From positions 1-64,000 of the IMG/VR virus record IMGVR_UViG_3300021425_002093: a stretch of 64,000 nucleotides of DNA. One strand, written 5' to 3'. A model generated the notes under the pieces. The model had not been told where the DNA came from, ran no database searches, and saw nothing but the letters and a program-made list of their open reading frames with translations. Made by a program: the position numbers and the translations under genes. This document shows, one piece after another, positions 1 through 8,830 of this stretch. The DNA comes from a virus. How positions within the stretch are numbered: position 1 is the stretch's first letter; every line of letters starts with the position of its first letter.

Positions 1-1159
1 GATACGCCGCTTTGCGCATTTCAAACTCTTTGACCATCATATTCACAAGAGGCTTAGACTCAGCCATGAAAGCGTCAAACGCCTCTTGAGAGCGACAGAA
101 AACATCATCACCAAGATATTCACGACGAGCCGCAAGAATGTCTTTGTAGGAAACTAGCACCCTAGAGACATCTTCAGGCATCATTGGTTGAATGTAGACT
201 TTTGAATCGTCAACCAGACCGAGTTCGTTTTCATGCTGAGCAATGTCAGTACCGACCTCAGCAAGCGCCGCCGGACCTTTGCTATTAGACGCATTGTCCT
301 TCTCTTTCTCTCCGAGACCCTCAGGCTCTTCAGATTTTTCAGAAGGATCATCAGAAGGAGAACCAGACTCTTCAGTCTCTTCTCCAGCCTTGCTAGTGTC
401 ACTCTCACCGGACTCTTCAGACTCTTCAGAGCTTACGCCGTCTTCGGCGGACTCAGACGATTCTTCAGATTCATCAGGCTCAGCTTCACTCTCAGACGGA
501 GCGCTGACAGTAGAAGAAGAATCGTCAGGGCTTTCGCCTTCATCGTATTCTTCTCCAGCAGACTCAGCACTCTCGTGCGTATCAGAAACAATTGTGATTG
601 GGGACTCATTGGCTTCCTCTTTTTGTTTTTCTCGCAACCAGTCAGCGAGTTCTTTCACGACGATACGAACGTCTTCGAAAGTCTCCACCGACATGGCACG
701 ATTGAAATAATGCATTTCTTCTTCAGAGAATTCAATATCGACATGCTCACGGCCTTTAGCCTTGATGTTGAGTCGATCCATGAAATGCATTGCATTGAGA
801 TCTTGACCCTCAGTGCCGAAGATGTTGCGCTCGACAAGATCAAGATATCCACGAGAAAAGTTCCGAATCAGACCGGGGTACTTTTCAAGGATTTTCTTTT
901 CGATTCGAATGTCTTCAACGACATTGACGAATGAGAATGGAACACCCTCAACGGCGAGATTTTCACGTGGAGTCCAAAGAGCATGAGCAACTTCATGACC
1001 CACGAGAAGATCATAGACATCAGTACTCATCTCTTTCCACATAGGGAGTTGGAGAACACGAGTCTCGACGTTAAAGGAGGCTGTTTTATAGTTGCCCTGA
1101 ATTACTTGGATATTCTCGTTAGCGAGCAAGCGGGCAAGAATGGATTTGTTTGTAAACAT
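1..1159 (-). CDS. CobT-like HExxH metallopeptidase-type protein (partial, runs off the left edge)
   Basis: The 3' end lies outside the window. The visible N-terminal part (about 386 codons) has a zinc-peptidase-like HEVAH motif at residues 55-59. A very acidic Ser/Glu/Asp linker follows at about residues 200-310. This arrangement resembles the CobT/VWA-type proteins common in T4-like marine phages, where a C-terminal von Willebrand A domain usually follows; that part is not visible here. The ATG is preceded by AGAGG at good spacing. Hydrolase activity is inferred from the motif alone. A structural or chelatase-like role is an alternative. Confidence 0.75.
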   Translation of the reverse strand, partial: MFTNKSILARLLANENIQVIQGNYKTASFNVETRVLQLPMWKEMSTDVYDLLVGHEVAHALWTPRENLAVEGVPFSFVNVVEDIRIEKKILEKYPGLIRNFSRGYLDLVERNIFGTEGQDLNAMHFMDRLNIKAKGREHVDIEFSEEEMHYFNRAMSVETFEDVRIVVKELADWLREKQKEEANESPITIVSDTHESAESAGEEYDEGESPDDSSSTVSAPSESEAEPDESEESSESAEDGVSSEESEESGESDTSKAGEETEESGSPSDDPSEKSEEPEGLGEKEKDNASNSKGPAALAEVGTDIAQHENELGLVDDSKVYIQPMMPEDVSRVLVSYKDILAARREYLGDDVFCRSQEAFDAFMAESKPLVNMMVKEFEMRKAAY

Positions 1160-1258
1160 ACGGCCTCTCATCAAATTACAAGACAATTTTACGGGGTCTT
1201 GAGTCAAAATGGAAGGCTTTTTTTGTCCAAATCGGCGATTTTTTCACGAATTCTTAGA

Positions 1259-1654
1259 CTATTTCGCTATATGCTTATAACTTTTTGATATATAGTCCGA
1301 AATTGCCGCCCGAATAGCGTCTTCAGCGAGTACGCTACAATGGATCTTTACAGGCGGGAGGCATAGTTCTTCAGCAATTTGTGTATTGCGGATTTCTCCT
1401 GCTTCGTCAAGGGACTTTCCTCTAACCCATTCTGTGAGTAGTGACGAAGAAGCAATAGCACTGCCGCATCCGTAAGTTTTGAATTTAGCGTCTTCAATAA
1501 TTCCGTCATCCGATACTCTGATTTGCAGTCGCATAACGTCTCCACACGCAGGAGCGCCGACCATGCCTGTTCCGACATCTGGGTCATCCTCGGGGAGTTT
1601 ACCAACGTTTCTAGGATTCTCATAGTGATCTAGTACCTTTTCTGAATAGGCCAT
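1259..1654 (-). CDS. iscU: IscU-type Fe-S cluster assembly scaffold
   Basis: The 131-residue protein is the normal length for IscU. It keeps the three cluster-binding cysteines (Cys37 in GAPACGD, Cys63 in YGCGSAIASSS, Cys106) and Asp39. It also keeps the LPPVK motif at 99-103 that the HscA chaperone recognises. IscU receives sulfur from IscS and iron in the cytoplasm, builds a [2Fe-2S] cluster and hands it to apoproteins. No iscS, hscA, hscB or fdx is in the window, so it would have to work with host partners. Its start overlaps the end of the small upstream gene. All key residues are intact, so this looks like a working auxiliary metabolic gene. Confidence 0.93.
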   Translation of the reverse strand: MAYSEKVLDHYENPRNVGKLPEDDPDVGTGMVGAPACGDVMRLQIRVSDDGIIEDAKFKTYGCGSAIASSSLLTEWVRGKSLDEAGEIRNTQIAEELCLPPVKIHCSVLAEDAIRAAISDYISKSYKHIAK

Positions 1655-1791
1655 TTGCTGTTAATTATTTCCGTTGCTTTGTGTTTCCATATGTTCGGGA
1701 AGAGACCATGAACAAAGCAAACAAAAGCGAGTGTCCATGCTCTCCGTAAATGTTGGAAGTATGTAAATCCTTCTTCTTCCAAGTGATTCAT
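1630..1791 (-). CDS. small membrane protein, DUF6356-like
   Basis: This 53-residue ORF begins MNHLEEEGFTYFQHLRRAW, then has a hydrophobic stretch (TLAFVCFVHGLFPNIW) and a short basic tail. The HL...Y..H...A....HGLFP pattern matches my memory of the small DUF6356 membrane proteins of alphaproteobacteria and their phages. AGAGGAAAC sits just before the ATG. The last 25 bp overlap the start of iscU in another frame, which suggests translational coupling. The function is unknown. Confidence 0.75.
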   Translation of the reverse strand: MNHLEEEGFTYFQHLRRAWTLAFVCFVHGLFPNIWKHKATEIINSKWPIQKRY

Positions 1792-1800
1792 TGTTTCCTC

Positions 1801-4800
1801 TTATGTTGCTTCGATTTCGAAAGCAACTGTCTTTGTGGCGAGTATAGTATTCGGAGCATCTTTTAGTCTAACCTGCACAGTGAGATTTGCACCCCTAAAC
1901 CCTAAATTACCAACTTGCTTCTCTTTAGATATTCCAAATGTATAAGGAGTACTTCCTGTGAAGTTACCGAGATTAACCCAGTTCGGAACTAATGGATTGG
2001 TCGTAGTTGTTCCTACCATATCAGATTGAGTCAGACCCGCATCTAGACCAGTAGCGAATACATTAATTTGAAGATCTGAGTTGGCATATCCGCTTTTCCA
2101 TGTTCCGCCATTTCCAAAAACGCTAGAGCAACCCGCTGGAACAGAGAATTCTTCTAAGAACGTGCCACCATCATATAATCCAATGATCGCAAATACTTGA
2201 GTAGTTGCTGGACAACTAGAAGAAGAGGTTCCAAGGAGGGCTAAAGGTAATCCGCTAAAGTCTACCTCTATGGGATTCCCGACTTCATCAAGTGCTGTAT
2301 TTCGAGTCAAAGTAGTAGACAAGCTTACGCTTGTGCTATCGGTAGCAGTAGCATCCTGCGTAGATGTTATATCGACATTAAACGACCAGCTTTTATTAAT
2401 TAAAGTGTTTGCTGTGTTTGTTTGGGTAACCTCTGCTTCAATCACAACTCCCGCAGTATCACTTATTGTGGCAGTCGCTGTACTGCTAGTTACTGTAGTT
2501 CCATTTATTTTTAGTGTAGTTGGGTTCCCTGCTGTATTATTTGGATAGTTAATGCTACTTAGGTCTATTGTATAAGATTGTCCCGCAGGAACATTGGTTG
2601 GTAGCCAAGTTCCTACAGTAGTCCAATCTGGCGCTGGCGGATTCGCCGCTGTGCCAGTTGTTTGAACTTGTCCAGTTGGTAAGAATCTGATTTTGGCTCT
2701 CGCTTCTCTATCAGCAGGACTTTCAGTTGCTAAGGTTTGTTCAATACTTGTTCCGGACTCTGAATAAGGATCACTAGTAAATACAGGGGCTCCAGCCTTG
2801 ATGAATATCTGAGTACTTAAAATTCCGGAAGCATTTCCGTCATTATCATTGAATCGAACTTGACCCTGTAGTCCGTATAAGTAGTCACCAAGAGTAACGT
2901 TTCTAGGTTCGGTTAGCACGCCTTGTGCGTTTGGAGTAGCAGATACCCAAGGGGTGACAATATCATCGATTGTGGTTCCAAATTCCGGATCTCCAGAAAT
3001 CTGATGCCCCAAGTATCTGACTTCCCAAGTTGAATTGTTAATTCCGTTAGGATCAGTGATATCACCGATATAAACATATGCGTCCTCTGTATAGATACCA
3101 TTGAACGCATTACCTGCGATATCACTTAATATCGGATCACCCTCTGCAGCGCCATCCGTGATGTTATTCATCGTAACTGCAACCTCGCTAAGATTCGCTC
3201 CAAGAGTCGGACTTCTTACGATGAGTCTGAGTATGCCATCAGAGGTTAGCGACGAGTCTTCTATCGTGTTTACTGTAATCGTTGATTCATATCGCTGATT
3301 CGGCTCGCTGAATGTCCACACGATAGGATCTACAATTGTAGCAAGCGCCGTGTTATTATTGTCTGCTTCTGCCTGAGTATAGATTCCACCATCGCCGCCG
3401 TTGCCGACTTCAAGAGATCTAACTCGAAGTACTTCGTCGCCTTTGACGTTAGTACCAGTAATTGTTACATCGAAACTCGATCCTTCGTTCGCTGAAGTAG
3501 GACTGGTTAAGAAGAGCGCTGTAGGATCGGTGTTATTCAAATCAATTGTAAGTGATTGTGTCGCACCAGAATTAGAGCCAGTTACAGTAAACGTTAGATC
3601 GCCAATCTTATCAGCACCAGATGAGTATTCATTATCAATAGTTGTAGTAATATCTACATCAAATGCTGTTGCAATAACGCCAGCGGCATTTGCGGCTATC
3701 GACCCAGTTGCATTGGACACTTGTGAGAGAACTTGAGTAGATCCAGTGATCTCCCAATCATAAGTTTCAGCAACAGCATTTGCGACATCGAAGCTGAATC
3801 TAGTAATTTGACCTTCTTCGACTGAAGTATTATTATTCGTTACAGTGAAGTTTGTAGCGTTAGTGACTGTAACTGTATTTGAAACGATAGCGGACTCAAC
3901 ATTGTTAAACTGAGAATCACCAACAGCAGTTCCGATAGAATCCGTAACGACAACACTTACAGAGAAGTCTTTATCGACATCATTCGTAAGATTTGTTGTA
4001 TATGTATCAGTTGTCGCAATATTTCCACCAGTGGTTTGTACTACAACAGGATTTCCCCCACCGATGTCGCTTCGAGTCCATGTGTATGTGTAATCTGAGA
4101 TTCCGTCTCTGTCCGATATATTGCTAGCGTCAGCCAAGAGAGTTACACCAGGCGATAGTGGATCAGTTTCCGGCTCGGCTCTCAATTCTACAATTCCAGT
4201 TGCGGGGAAGTTTTGCGCTGGACCGAGTACATTACTAAATCCGTCATATTCAATGATACCTAGCCCGATTGCCGAAAGATCAAGCGTTTCAGTTGCTTTA
4301 AGTCTAATTTGGTCTCCACCGAATGCGTTAAACGCTGTTACTGTATATGTTGCATTATCTTCGCCTGGAATGTCTTGCCAAAAAGAACCCACTAGCCTCT
4401 GCCAGTTTACTGACGGATTTCCGGGTGGATTGAAAAAATATGTTACACTAGATGTTAGAGTAGATCCTTGATAAACATTTGGAGCATCATTGGGGTCTAA
4501 GAATATATCAACATATGGCTCGATTGAGAACGCCTCTACAGTTACAGAAGCTGATGTGAGTATTACTTCGTCGCCAGGTAGCGCACCATCTAGAAATTTA
4601 ACTTCAGCTTGCCATTCTTCTCCTACCGCACTAGCTGTGGCAGTGATACTAAGAACACCATTAACATTGGGATCACTTGAAGCTACAAACGCTTCACTTC
4701 CAGTTGGATTTGTCAAATTCGTCCACTTGACTTCCCAGCTTCCAGCGGCTATTCCGTCTGTGTCACTTATACCCGATACGTTGACATATAATTCACGTCC

Positions 4801-5067
4801 AGTATATACGTTAGGAATCACGACACCAACATCATCAGTAATGATAGGAAGTCCGGTTGCGGGAGTGTTCGCTTGTGTACCGTAGAACATGCTGAAGCTA
4901 ATTGCATCAGATGTGCTGATAGTTGTGTTTAGCGGGATGTCCGGAACAAAAGATCCACCACGATAATACTCAGAGAGAGACACTGGATTTGTTCCAGTGA
5001 ATTCACCCTGAATATCTTCTGCTAATCCCAATGAAGGATCTGGATCGTTTGATTGCTTAATAGTCAT
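1801..5067 (-). CDS. large Ser/Thr-rich virion protein with Ig-like repeats
   Basis: The 1088-residue protein is rich in Thr, Ser, Asn and Val and lacks a signal peptide. It contains repeated beta-sandwich-like stretches such as SNTVTVTNATNFTVTNN and TITATASAVGEEWQAEVKF. The opening, with SLSEYYRGGSFVP near residues 31-43, is typical of long tail-fibre or decoration proteins of marine T4-like phages. A perfect late promoter octamer lies about 30 bp upstream, as expected for a virion protein. It probably sits on the particle surface and may contact the host. The exact role (fibre, whisker or head fibre) cannot be read from the sequence. Confidence 0.75.
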   Translation of the reverse strand: MTIKQSNDPDPSLGLAEDIQGEFTGTNPVSLSEYYRGGSFVPDIPLNTTISTSDAISFSMFYGTQANTPATGLPIITDDVGVVIPNVYTGRELYVNVSGISDTDGIAAGSWEVKWTNLTNPTGSEAFVASSDPNVNGVLSITATASAVGEEWQAEVKFLDGALPGDEVILTSASVTVEAFSIEPYVDIFLDPNDAPNVYQGSTLTSSVTYFFNPPGNPSVNWQRLVGSFWQDIPGEDNATYTVTAFNAFGGDQIRLKATETLDLSAIGLGIIEYDGFSNVLGPAQNFPATGIVELRAEPETDPLSPGVTLLADASNISDRDGISDYTYTWTRSDIGGGNPVVVQTTGGNIATTDTYTTNLTNDVDKDFSVSVVVTDSIGTAVGDSQFNNVESAIVSNTVTVTNATNFTVTNNNTSVEEGQITRFSFDVANAVAETYDWEITGSTQVLSQVSNATGSIAANAAGVIATAFDVDITTTIDNEYSSGADKIGDLTFTVTGSNSGATQSLTIDLNNTDPTALFLTSPTSANEGSSFDVTITGTNVKGDEVLRVRSLEVGNGGDGGIYTQAEADNNNTALATIVDPIVWTFSEPNQRYESTITVNTIEDSSLTSDGILRLIVRSPTLGANLSEVAVTMNNITDGAAEGDPILSDIAGNAFNGIYTEDAYVYIGDITDPNGINNSTWEVRYLGHQISGDPEFGTTIDDIVTPWVSATPNAQGVLTEPRNVTLGDYLYGLQGQVRFNDNDGNASGILSTQIFIKAGAPVFTSDPYSESGTSIEQTLATESPADREARAKIRFLPTGQVQTTGTAANPPAPDWTTVGTWLPTNVPAGQSYTIDLSSINYPNNTAGNPTTLKINGTTVTSSTATATISDTAGVVIEAEVTQTNTANTLINKSWSFNVDITSTQDATATDSTSVSLSTTLTRNTALDEVGNPIEVDFSGLPLALLGTSSSSCPATTQVFAIIGLYDGGTFLEEFSVPAGCSSVFGNGGTWKSGYANSDLQINVFATGLDAGLTQSDMVGTTTTNPLVPNWVNLGNFTGSTPYTFGISKEKQVGNLGFRGANLTVQVRLKDAPNTILATKTVAFEIEAT

Positions 5068-5096
5068 ATTAGCCTACGAGTGTAGAATCTTTTAAG

Positions 5097-5104
5097 TATT
5101 TATA
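5097..5104 (-). promoter_or_regulatory. T4-type late promoter
   Basis: A perfect TATAAATA octamer on the minus strand, about 30 bp before the start of the large virion protein gene. This is the sequence read by T4 gp55/gp33-type late sigma machinery. Confidence 0.8.
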
Positions 5105-5122
5105 AATGAGTACAATGACCAT

Positions 5123-6286
5123 TTAGATTTCCCGAGTCATGATGTCAATCGTATTAGAAATATCAGTTGCAATATTTCGAAACTCTTGTTCCGTTCGGCC
5201 TCTTGTTGTTTCTGCGGCTGTCCCAATTCGAATACCACTTGTGTATTTAGGAGGATTCGGATCGTTGGGTATGCCGTTTTTGTTGACTACAATTTTTAGA
5301 TTCATTTCAAGTCGATCAGCAAGATCTGAGCCGTAGATGTCTCGTGAAGAAAGATCGACTAAAATCATGTGACTATCCGTTCCGTTTGTGATAAGAGGAA
5401 TACCTCGCTCTCGAAACACATCACACATTGCTCTTGCGTTTTCTACGACAGCTTTAGAGTAAAGATGAAACGGCTCTTTTGATGCTTCATAGAAACATTG
5501 GGCCTTTGCGGCTACGTGATTCATCAACGGCCCACCTTGAGTGCCGGGGAATACAGCAGAGTTAATTTTTTTCGTGAACGTATTATCGTTCCAAAGAATC
5601 ATTCCACCTCGAGGCCCACGTAACGTTTTATGTGTTGTTGACGTTACGACATCTGCGTGAGGAATCGGACTAGGATATGCACCCCCTGCGATCAGACCCG
5701 AATAATGCGCCATATCGACTAAAAGGAGCGCTCCCACTTTATCAGCAATCTCTCTAAATTTTTCCCAGTCGATTCTGCGTGGATATGCGCTTGCACCAGC
5801 AATGATCATCTTAGGCTTGACTTGAGTTGCTTGAGATTCGATTTGATCGTAATCAAGAAATCCAGAATCATTGACACCATAGTGATAGAATTCATAAAGA
5901 CTACCCGAAATATTAACGGGAGCACCATGTGACAAGTGACCTCCGTGATCGAGTCTCATAGCAAGCACTTTATCACCATGATTTAGCAGGGCTGTCATTG
6001 CGGCTAGATTTGCATTTGCGCCTGAATGTGGCTGAACGTTTGAATACTCACATCGATAAACTTCTTTGAGCATCACCTTTGCATAACTTTCTACATCATC
6101 GTAGATTTCACATCCATTGTAATATCTTTGACCGGGATAGCCTTCAGCATACTTGTTTGTAAAAACAGATCCTGTAAGCTCTCGTACAGCGTCACTCGCA
6201 AAGTTCTCACTGGCTATCATCTGAAGGAAAGTTTCCTGTCTTTGCTCTTCAGCATTCATATACATCTTTAGCACATCATTAATCAT
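5123..6286 (-). CDS. glyA: serine hydroxymethyltransferase
   Basis: This PLP enzyme converts serine and tetrahydrofolate to glycine and 5,10-methylene-THF. The signature TSTTHKTLRGPRGG carries the PLP lysine at position 220. ASENFASDAV, KYAEGYPGQRYYNGC, the PHSGANAN segment and the VDMAHYSGLIAGG segment are all present. At 387 residues it is slightly shorter than bacterial GlyA (about 417), mainly at the C-terminus. Methylene-THF is the one-carbon donor for ThyX, which is also in this window, so the enzyme plausibly feeds thymidylate synthesis during infection. Confidence 0.95.
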   Translation of the reverse strand: MINDVLKMYMNAEEQRQETFLQMIASENFASDAVRELTGSVFTNKYAEGYPGQRYYNGCEIYDDVESYAKVMLKEVYRCEYSNVQPHSGANANLAAMTALLNHGDKVLAMRLDHGGHLSHGAPVNISGSLYEFYHYGVNDSGFLDYDQIESQATQVKPKMIIAGASAYPRRIDWEKFREIADKVGALLLVDMAHYSGLIAGGAYPSPIPHADVVTSTTHKTLRGPRGGMILWNDNTFTKKINSAVFPGTQGGPLMNHVAAKAQCFYEASKEPFHLYSKAVVENARAMCDVFRERGIPLITNGTDSHMILVDLSSRDIYGSDLADRLEMNLKIVVNKNGIPNDPNPPKYTSGIRIGTAAETTRGRTEQEFRNIATDISNTIDIMTREI

Positions 6287-6331
6287 TCACCCGTCCTTGT
6301 ATTAGTTTTATCAGTTGTATAATATTTAGTT

Positions 6332-6493
6332 TCACCAGTTGTGTATTACGTTAGCCATGATGAAAAAACATGTAATAAAGTTGATCAAAACCACAAGGGT
6401 TCGAATCACTGCAACAATGTCATCGTAGTCAGCAGTCTTTTCATCTGAAAAACTACCAATGGCATATTTCCAAATTGTCCAAAGCTTTTTCAT
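6332..6493 (-). CDS. conserved small membrane protein of marine T4-like phages
   Basis: This 53-residue ORF has an N-terminal half MKKLWTIWKYAIGSF, an acidic SDEKTADYDD segment and one C-terminal transmembrane helix (IRTLVVLINFITCFFIMANV). I recall near-identical small proteins in many marine T4-like phages, without a known function. It lies between glyA and the metzincin gene. Confidence 0.75.
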   Translation of the reverse strand: MKKLWTIWKYAIGSFSDEKTADYDDIVAVIRTLVVLINFITCFFIMANVIHNW

Positions 6494-6502
6494 AACTAAA
6501 TC

Positions 6503-7711
6503 TCAGAATATACAAATAGCGTCTTCCGACACCTCACTCAGTTGAAAGAATGTCTCGGATGTATTTAGATCAAGATTGCTCATGTATGTTCTGACTCGAT
6601 TAAGCGAATACACAGCGTTTGTCTCCGGCGGTGGAAACAAAGAGAATGAATTTCCGTTATCGCCGTTAGCTACAATTCTACCGTCTGGAAGGGTAAATGT
6701 CAAGTCCGGATTGCTAAACATTTTCGTAGCTTCATCAGAATAACTCATGATTGTTCCATAGCCATTAAACACCGATCCATCACTATATGTTTCCGTTGTG
6801 TTCGGAATCACGTATCCTAAACTGAAGGGGAAGATTCCGTTTAAGTTAGACGTATTGTTTATATCATGCTCAAGACCTAGATTGTGACCAACCTCATGCA
6901 CGAACGTCTCATGCGCTCGATTATAGTATCTTAGATAATCAGGTTGAAAAACAGTGTTCTGATAGCATTGAACAATGCCGACCCGCTTTGATATGTCAGT
7001 CGAAGCATCAATGTATGCGGCTCCACAAAATTCTGGATTTTGTCTAGGATTTAGAAACACGTATGTAAGATCAGCGTTAGCCTCGATCATCCACGCATTA
7101 ACGTCTCTATATTCGTATCGTCGATCACCAAGATATCGAATGTTTGATCGAAGGCTTCTTGTCTGACTTAACTCTATTGTACGAATATCAGCAATAGAAA
7201 GTTTAATGAAAACACCCGAGTTTTCGAAAACAGAGTTTGCAAACTCAATCTCTCGCTCGACGAATGCTTCTTGCGTCAATCCTTCAGTGTCAAGGCGTGA
7301 GTCGATCAAAAACAAAATTTCAATCGTGTTCACATAGGTACTATCTTCACTGTAAGGAAAATTAACATCTGTTCGCTGAAGAATACCGTCGCAGTTCACG
7401 TAATCAAAGTTAGGATCATCAGTGAAAGAAAAGTCGCTTGGGCAACTTTCAGCGTATCCACATTCAACAGAGTTTTCTTCGATGACTTCTGTTTTGATAT
7501 CACCTTTGCCATTACGAACATCTTGAACGAGAGTAAGTAGAGAAGAAAAACGATCTTGTTCAGGGCTTGTAGAATCTACGCAATAGGGTTCACCAACTGG
7601 AGCGTATTCTACGCCAGTTAATGTCTCTTCAGTCTTTTCTTCTATCGGAGCAGATGAATCACAAGCAATCAACAATAGAAGAAAAGCCGTCACGACACAT
7701 CTAAAGATCAC
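6503..7711 (-). CDS. secreted metzincin-type zinc metallopeptidase lipoprotein
   Basis: The N-terminus has a signal peptide ending in a lipobox (LLIAC, Cys at about 17), so the protein should be lipidated and anchored to a membrane. The complete metzincin zinc motif HEVGHNLGLEH lies near residues 271-281, and a Met-turn segment (YGTIMSYSD) follows at about 315. Several cysteines in the first third suggest disulfides in the periplasm or outside the cell. The 402 residues allow a prodomain of about 130 residues before the catalytic domain. The substrate is unknown; host surface proteins, superinfection exclusion or lysis are possibilities. It overlaps the upstream gene by 4 bp. Confidence 0.85.
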   Translation of the reverse strand: MIFRCVVTAFLLLLIACDSSAPIEEKTEETLTGVEYAPVGEPYCVDSTSPEQDRFSSLLTLVQDVRNGKGDIKTEVIEENSVECGYAESCPSDFSFTDDPNFDYVNCDGILQRTDVNFPYSEDSTYVNTIEILFLIDSRLDTEGLTQEAFVEREIEFANSVFENSGVFIKLSIADIRTIELSQTRSLRSNIRYLGDRRYEYRDVNAWMIEANADLTYVFLNPRQNPEFCGAAYIDASTDISKRVGIVQCYQNTVFQPDYLRYYNRAHETFVHEVGHNLGLEHDINNTSNLNGIFPFSLGYVIPNTTETYSDGSVFNGYGTIMSYSDEATKMFSNPDLTFTLPDGRIVANGDNGNSFSLFPPPETNAVYSLNRVRTYMSNLDLNTSETFFQLSEVSEDAICIF

Positions 7712-8052
7712 TCATTATTTATGATTTTAATGGCCGTGTGCCAAGGATCTTGACTTCGCCTTTTAAATCGTGAATCTAAGGAAGGAAATTTTTCCATATG
7801 ATGCTGTATCAGCCAATTAATTTCTTTGACCGCCTCAAACGGAAATCCCTGTCTTGATGACCGCCCCTCAGTTGGAGTGTAGCCAATCAAGTCTTCCATA
7901 TAATTCATGCACTCAGAAGATCCCCACATCGCAACAATCGTTTTTGCTACGTGAGGATATTCCCTGTCTAGAATACTTTTTTCATACGAAAAATGCTCCC
8001 CAAGTTCGGGGAGCATCCCTGATAAAGTGCCGTCTGGTTCAATATATAACAC
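7708..8052 (-). CDS. hypothetical protein with a terminator-like hairpin in its 5' end
   Basis: I do not recognise the 114-residue protein. It is soluble, with aromatic residues and HH and WLIQHHMEKF segments. The likely start is GTG, preceded by AAGGA at good spacing. The first codons contain a strong GC-rich hairpin followed by a T-run on the coding strand (listed separately). The stop overlaps the start of the metzincin gene (ATGA), which suggests coupled translation. Confidence 0.7.
   Translation of the reverse strand: MLYIEPDGTLSGMLPELGEHFSYEKSILDREYPHVAKTIVAMWGSSECMNYMEDLIGYTPTEGRSSRQGFPFEAVKEINWLIQHHMEKFPSLDSRFKRRSQDPWHTAIKIINNE
7989..8016 (-). terminator. intrinsic terminator or attenuator inside a coding region
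   Basis: A perfect 9-bp inverted repeat (ATGCTCCCC / GGGGAGCAT) with a 6-nt loop is followed on the minus strand by TTTTT. It lies about 60 bp after the peroxiredoxin stop, within the 5' coding part of the next gene. The stem resembles the intergenic terminator near 44.2 kb. It probably lowers read-through from the peroxiredoxin gene into the metzincin pair. Confidence 0.65.
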
Positions 8053-8075
8053 ATGACGATCCTTGTTGCTATGAC

Positions 8076-8600
8076 TTATGTATTTAGTAAATGTCGAAGT
8101 ATGTTTTCCGGAGAGCTTTCACCATAAGGATCATCTTCAGCGTTATCGCAGAAACCGGGTTCCGGAAAGAATGCTTCGATTACGCCGTCATTGACAATGG
8201 CCGCATATCGCCATGACCGCATACCAAAACCAAGATTGTCTTTGTCTACCAACATACCCATCTTACGAGCAAACTCTCCGCTTCCATCTGGAATGACTTG
8301 TACATGCTCAAGCCCTTGATCTTTTGCCCATGCATTCATTACAAACGAATCGTTAACAGACATGCAATAAATGGCGTCAATACCTTGCTCAACAAAATCT
8401 CCATATAGCTTCTCAAAGTTAGGAAGCTGATACGTCGAACATGTTGGAGTAAACGCACCCGGTAAACTGAACAGAATTGCTCGCTTACCAGCAAAATAAT
8501 CCGAAGTTTTGACATCTTGCCAACGATACGGATTATCTCCAAAAAGAGTTTCGTCTCTCACTCTTGTTCTAAAAGTTACATCAGGTAATACTTGTTTCAT
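8076..8600 (-). CDS. peroxiredoxin, Prx5/AhpE-like
   Basis: The 174-residue thioredoxin-fold peroxidase has the signature PGAFTPTCSTYQLP with the peroxidatic Cys at position 54. It keeps the Prx5-family pattern around AIYCMSVNDSFVMNAWAKDQG and the conserved Arg in the MRSWRYA segment. It reduces hydrogen or organic peroxides using thiols. Other cysteines (79 and about 151) could act in resolution, or an external glutaredoxin could recycle it; one is encoded at 34732-35004. It probably limits oxidative stress during infection. Confidence 0.92.
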   Translation of the reverse strand: MKQVLPDVTFRTRVRDETLFGDNPYRWQDVKTSDYFAGKRAILFSLPGAFTPTCSTYQLPNFEKLYGDFVEQGIDAIYCMSVNDSFVMNAWAKDQGLEHVQVIPDGSGEFARKMGMLVDKDNLGFGMRSWRYAAIVNDGVIEAFFPEPGFCDNAEDDPYGESSPENILRHLLNT

Positions 8601-8804
8601 CTAGACTCCTTCTCTACGTACACAAATTAATTTTGTAATAGTTTCTTCCACGCATATTTGTGGTGCAACGCCTCTACCACCAGCGCATTTTACTCTTTTA
8701 TCTGGTATAGGCATATGCTTTACGCACATTCCCATTTCCTCTTCTTTCTCTGCTGTAACGCATCCCCCAAGTAGCAGTGAAAAAAGTATGCTTGACTTTT
8801 TCAT
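8601..8804 (-). CDS. small Cys-rich lipoprotein
   Basis: This 67-residue protein has a short signal peptide and a lipobox (LLGGC, Cys at about 15). A mature part with several cysteines and a charged segment follows. It is directly upstream of the peroxiredoxin gene and probably co-transcribed with it. The function is unknown; small phage lipoproteins sometimes act in spanin-type lysis or superinfection exclusion, but nothing here decides between these. Confidence 0.7.
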   Translation of the reverse strand: MKKSSILFSLLLGGCVTAEKEEEMGMCVKHMPIPDKRVKCAGGRGVAPQICVEETITKLICVRREGV

Positions 8805-8830
8805 AATTGCTCCTTGATTTTGCTTTGGAT

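Noticed and set aside
233-934. Long plus-strand open frames opposite the CobT-like gene
   Set aside because: They mirror the acidic low-complexity Ser/Glu repeats of the minus-strand gene, give Arg- or Ser-rich nonsense proteins and have no ribosome-binding site.
6287-6331. Glycine riboswitch before glyA
   Set aside because: The gap is 45 bp, too short for the aptamer, and has no conserved core.
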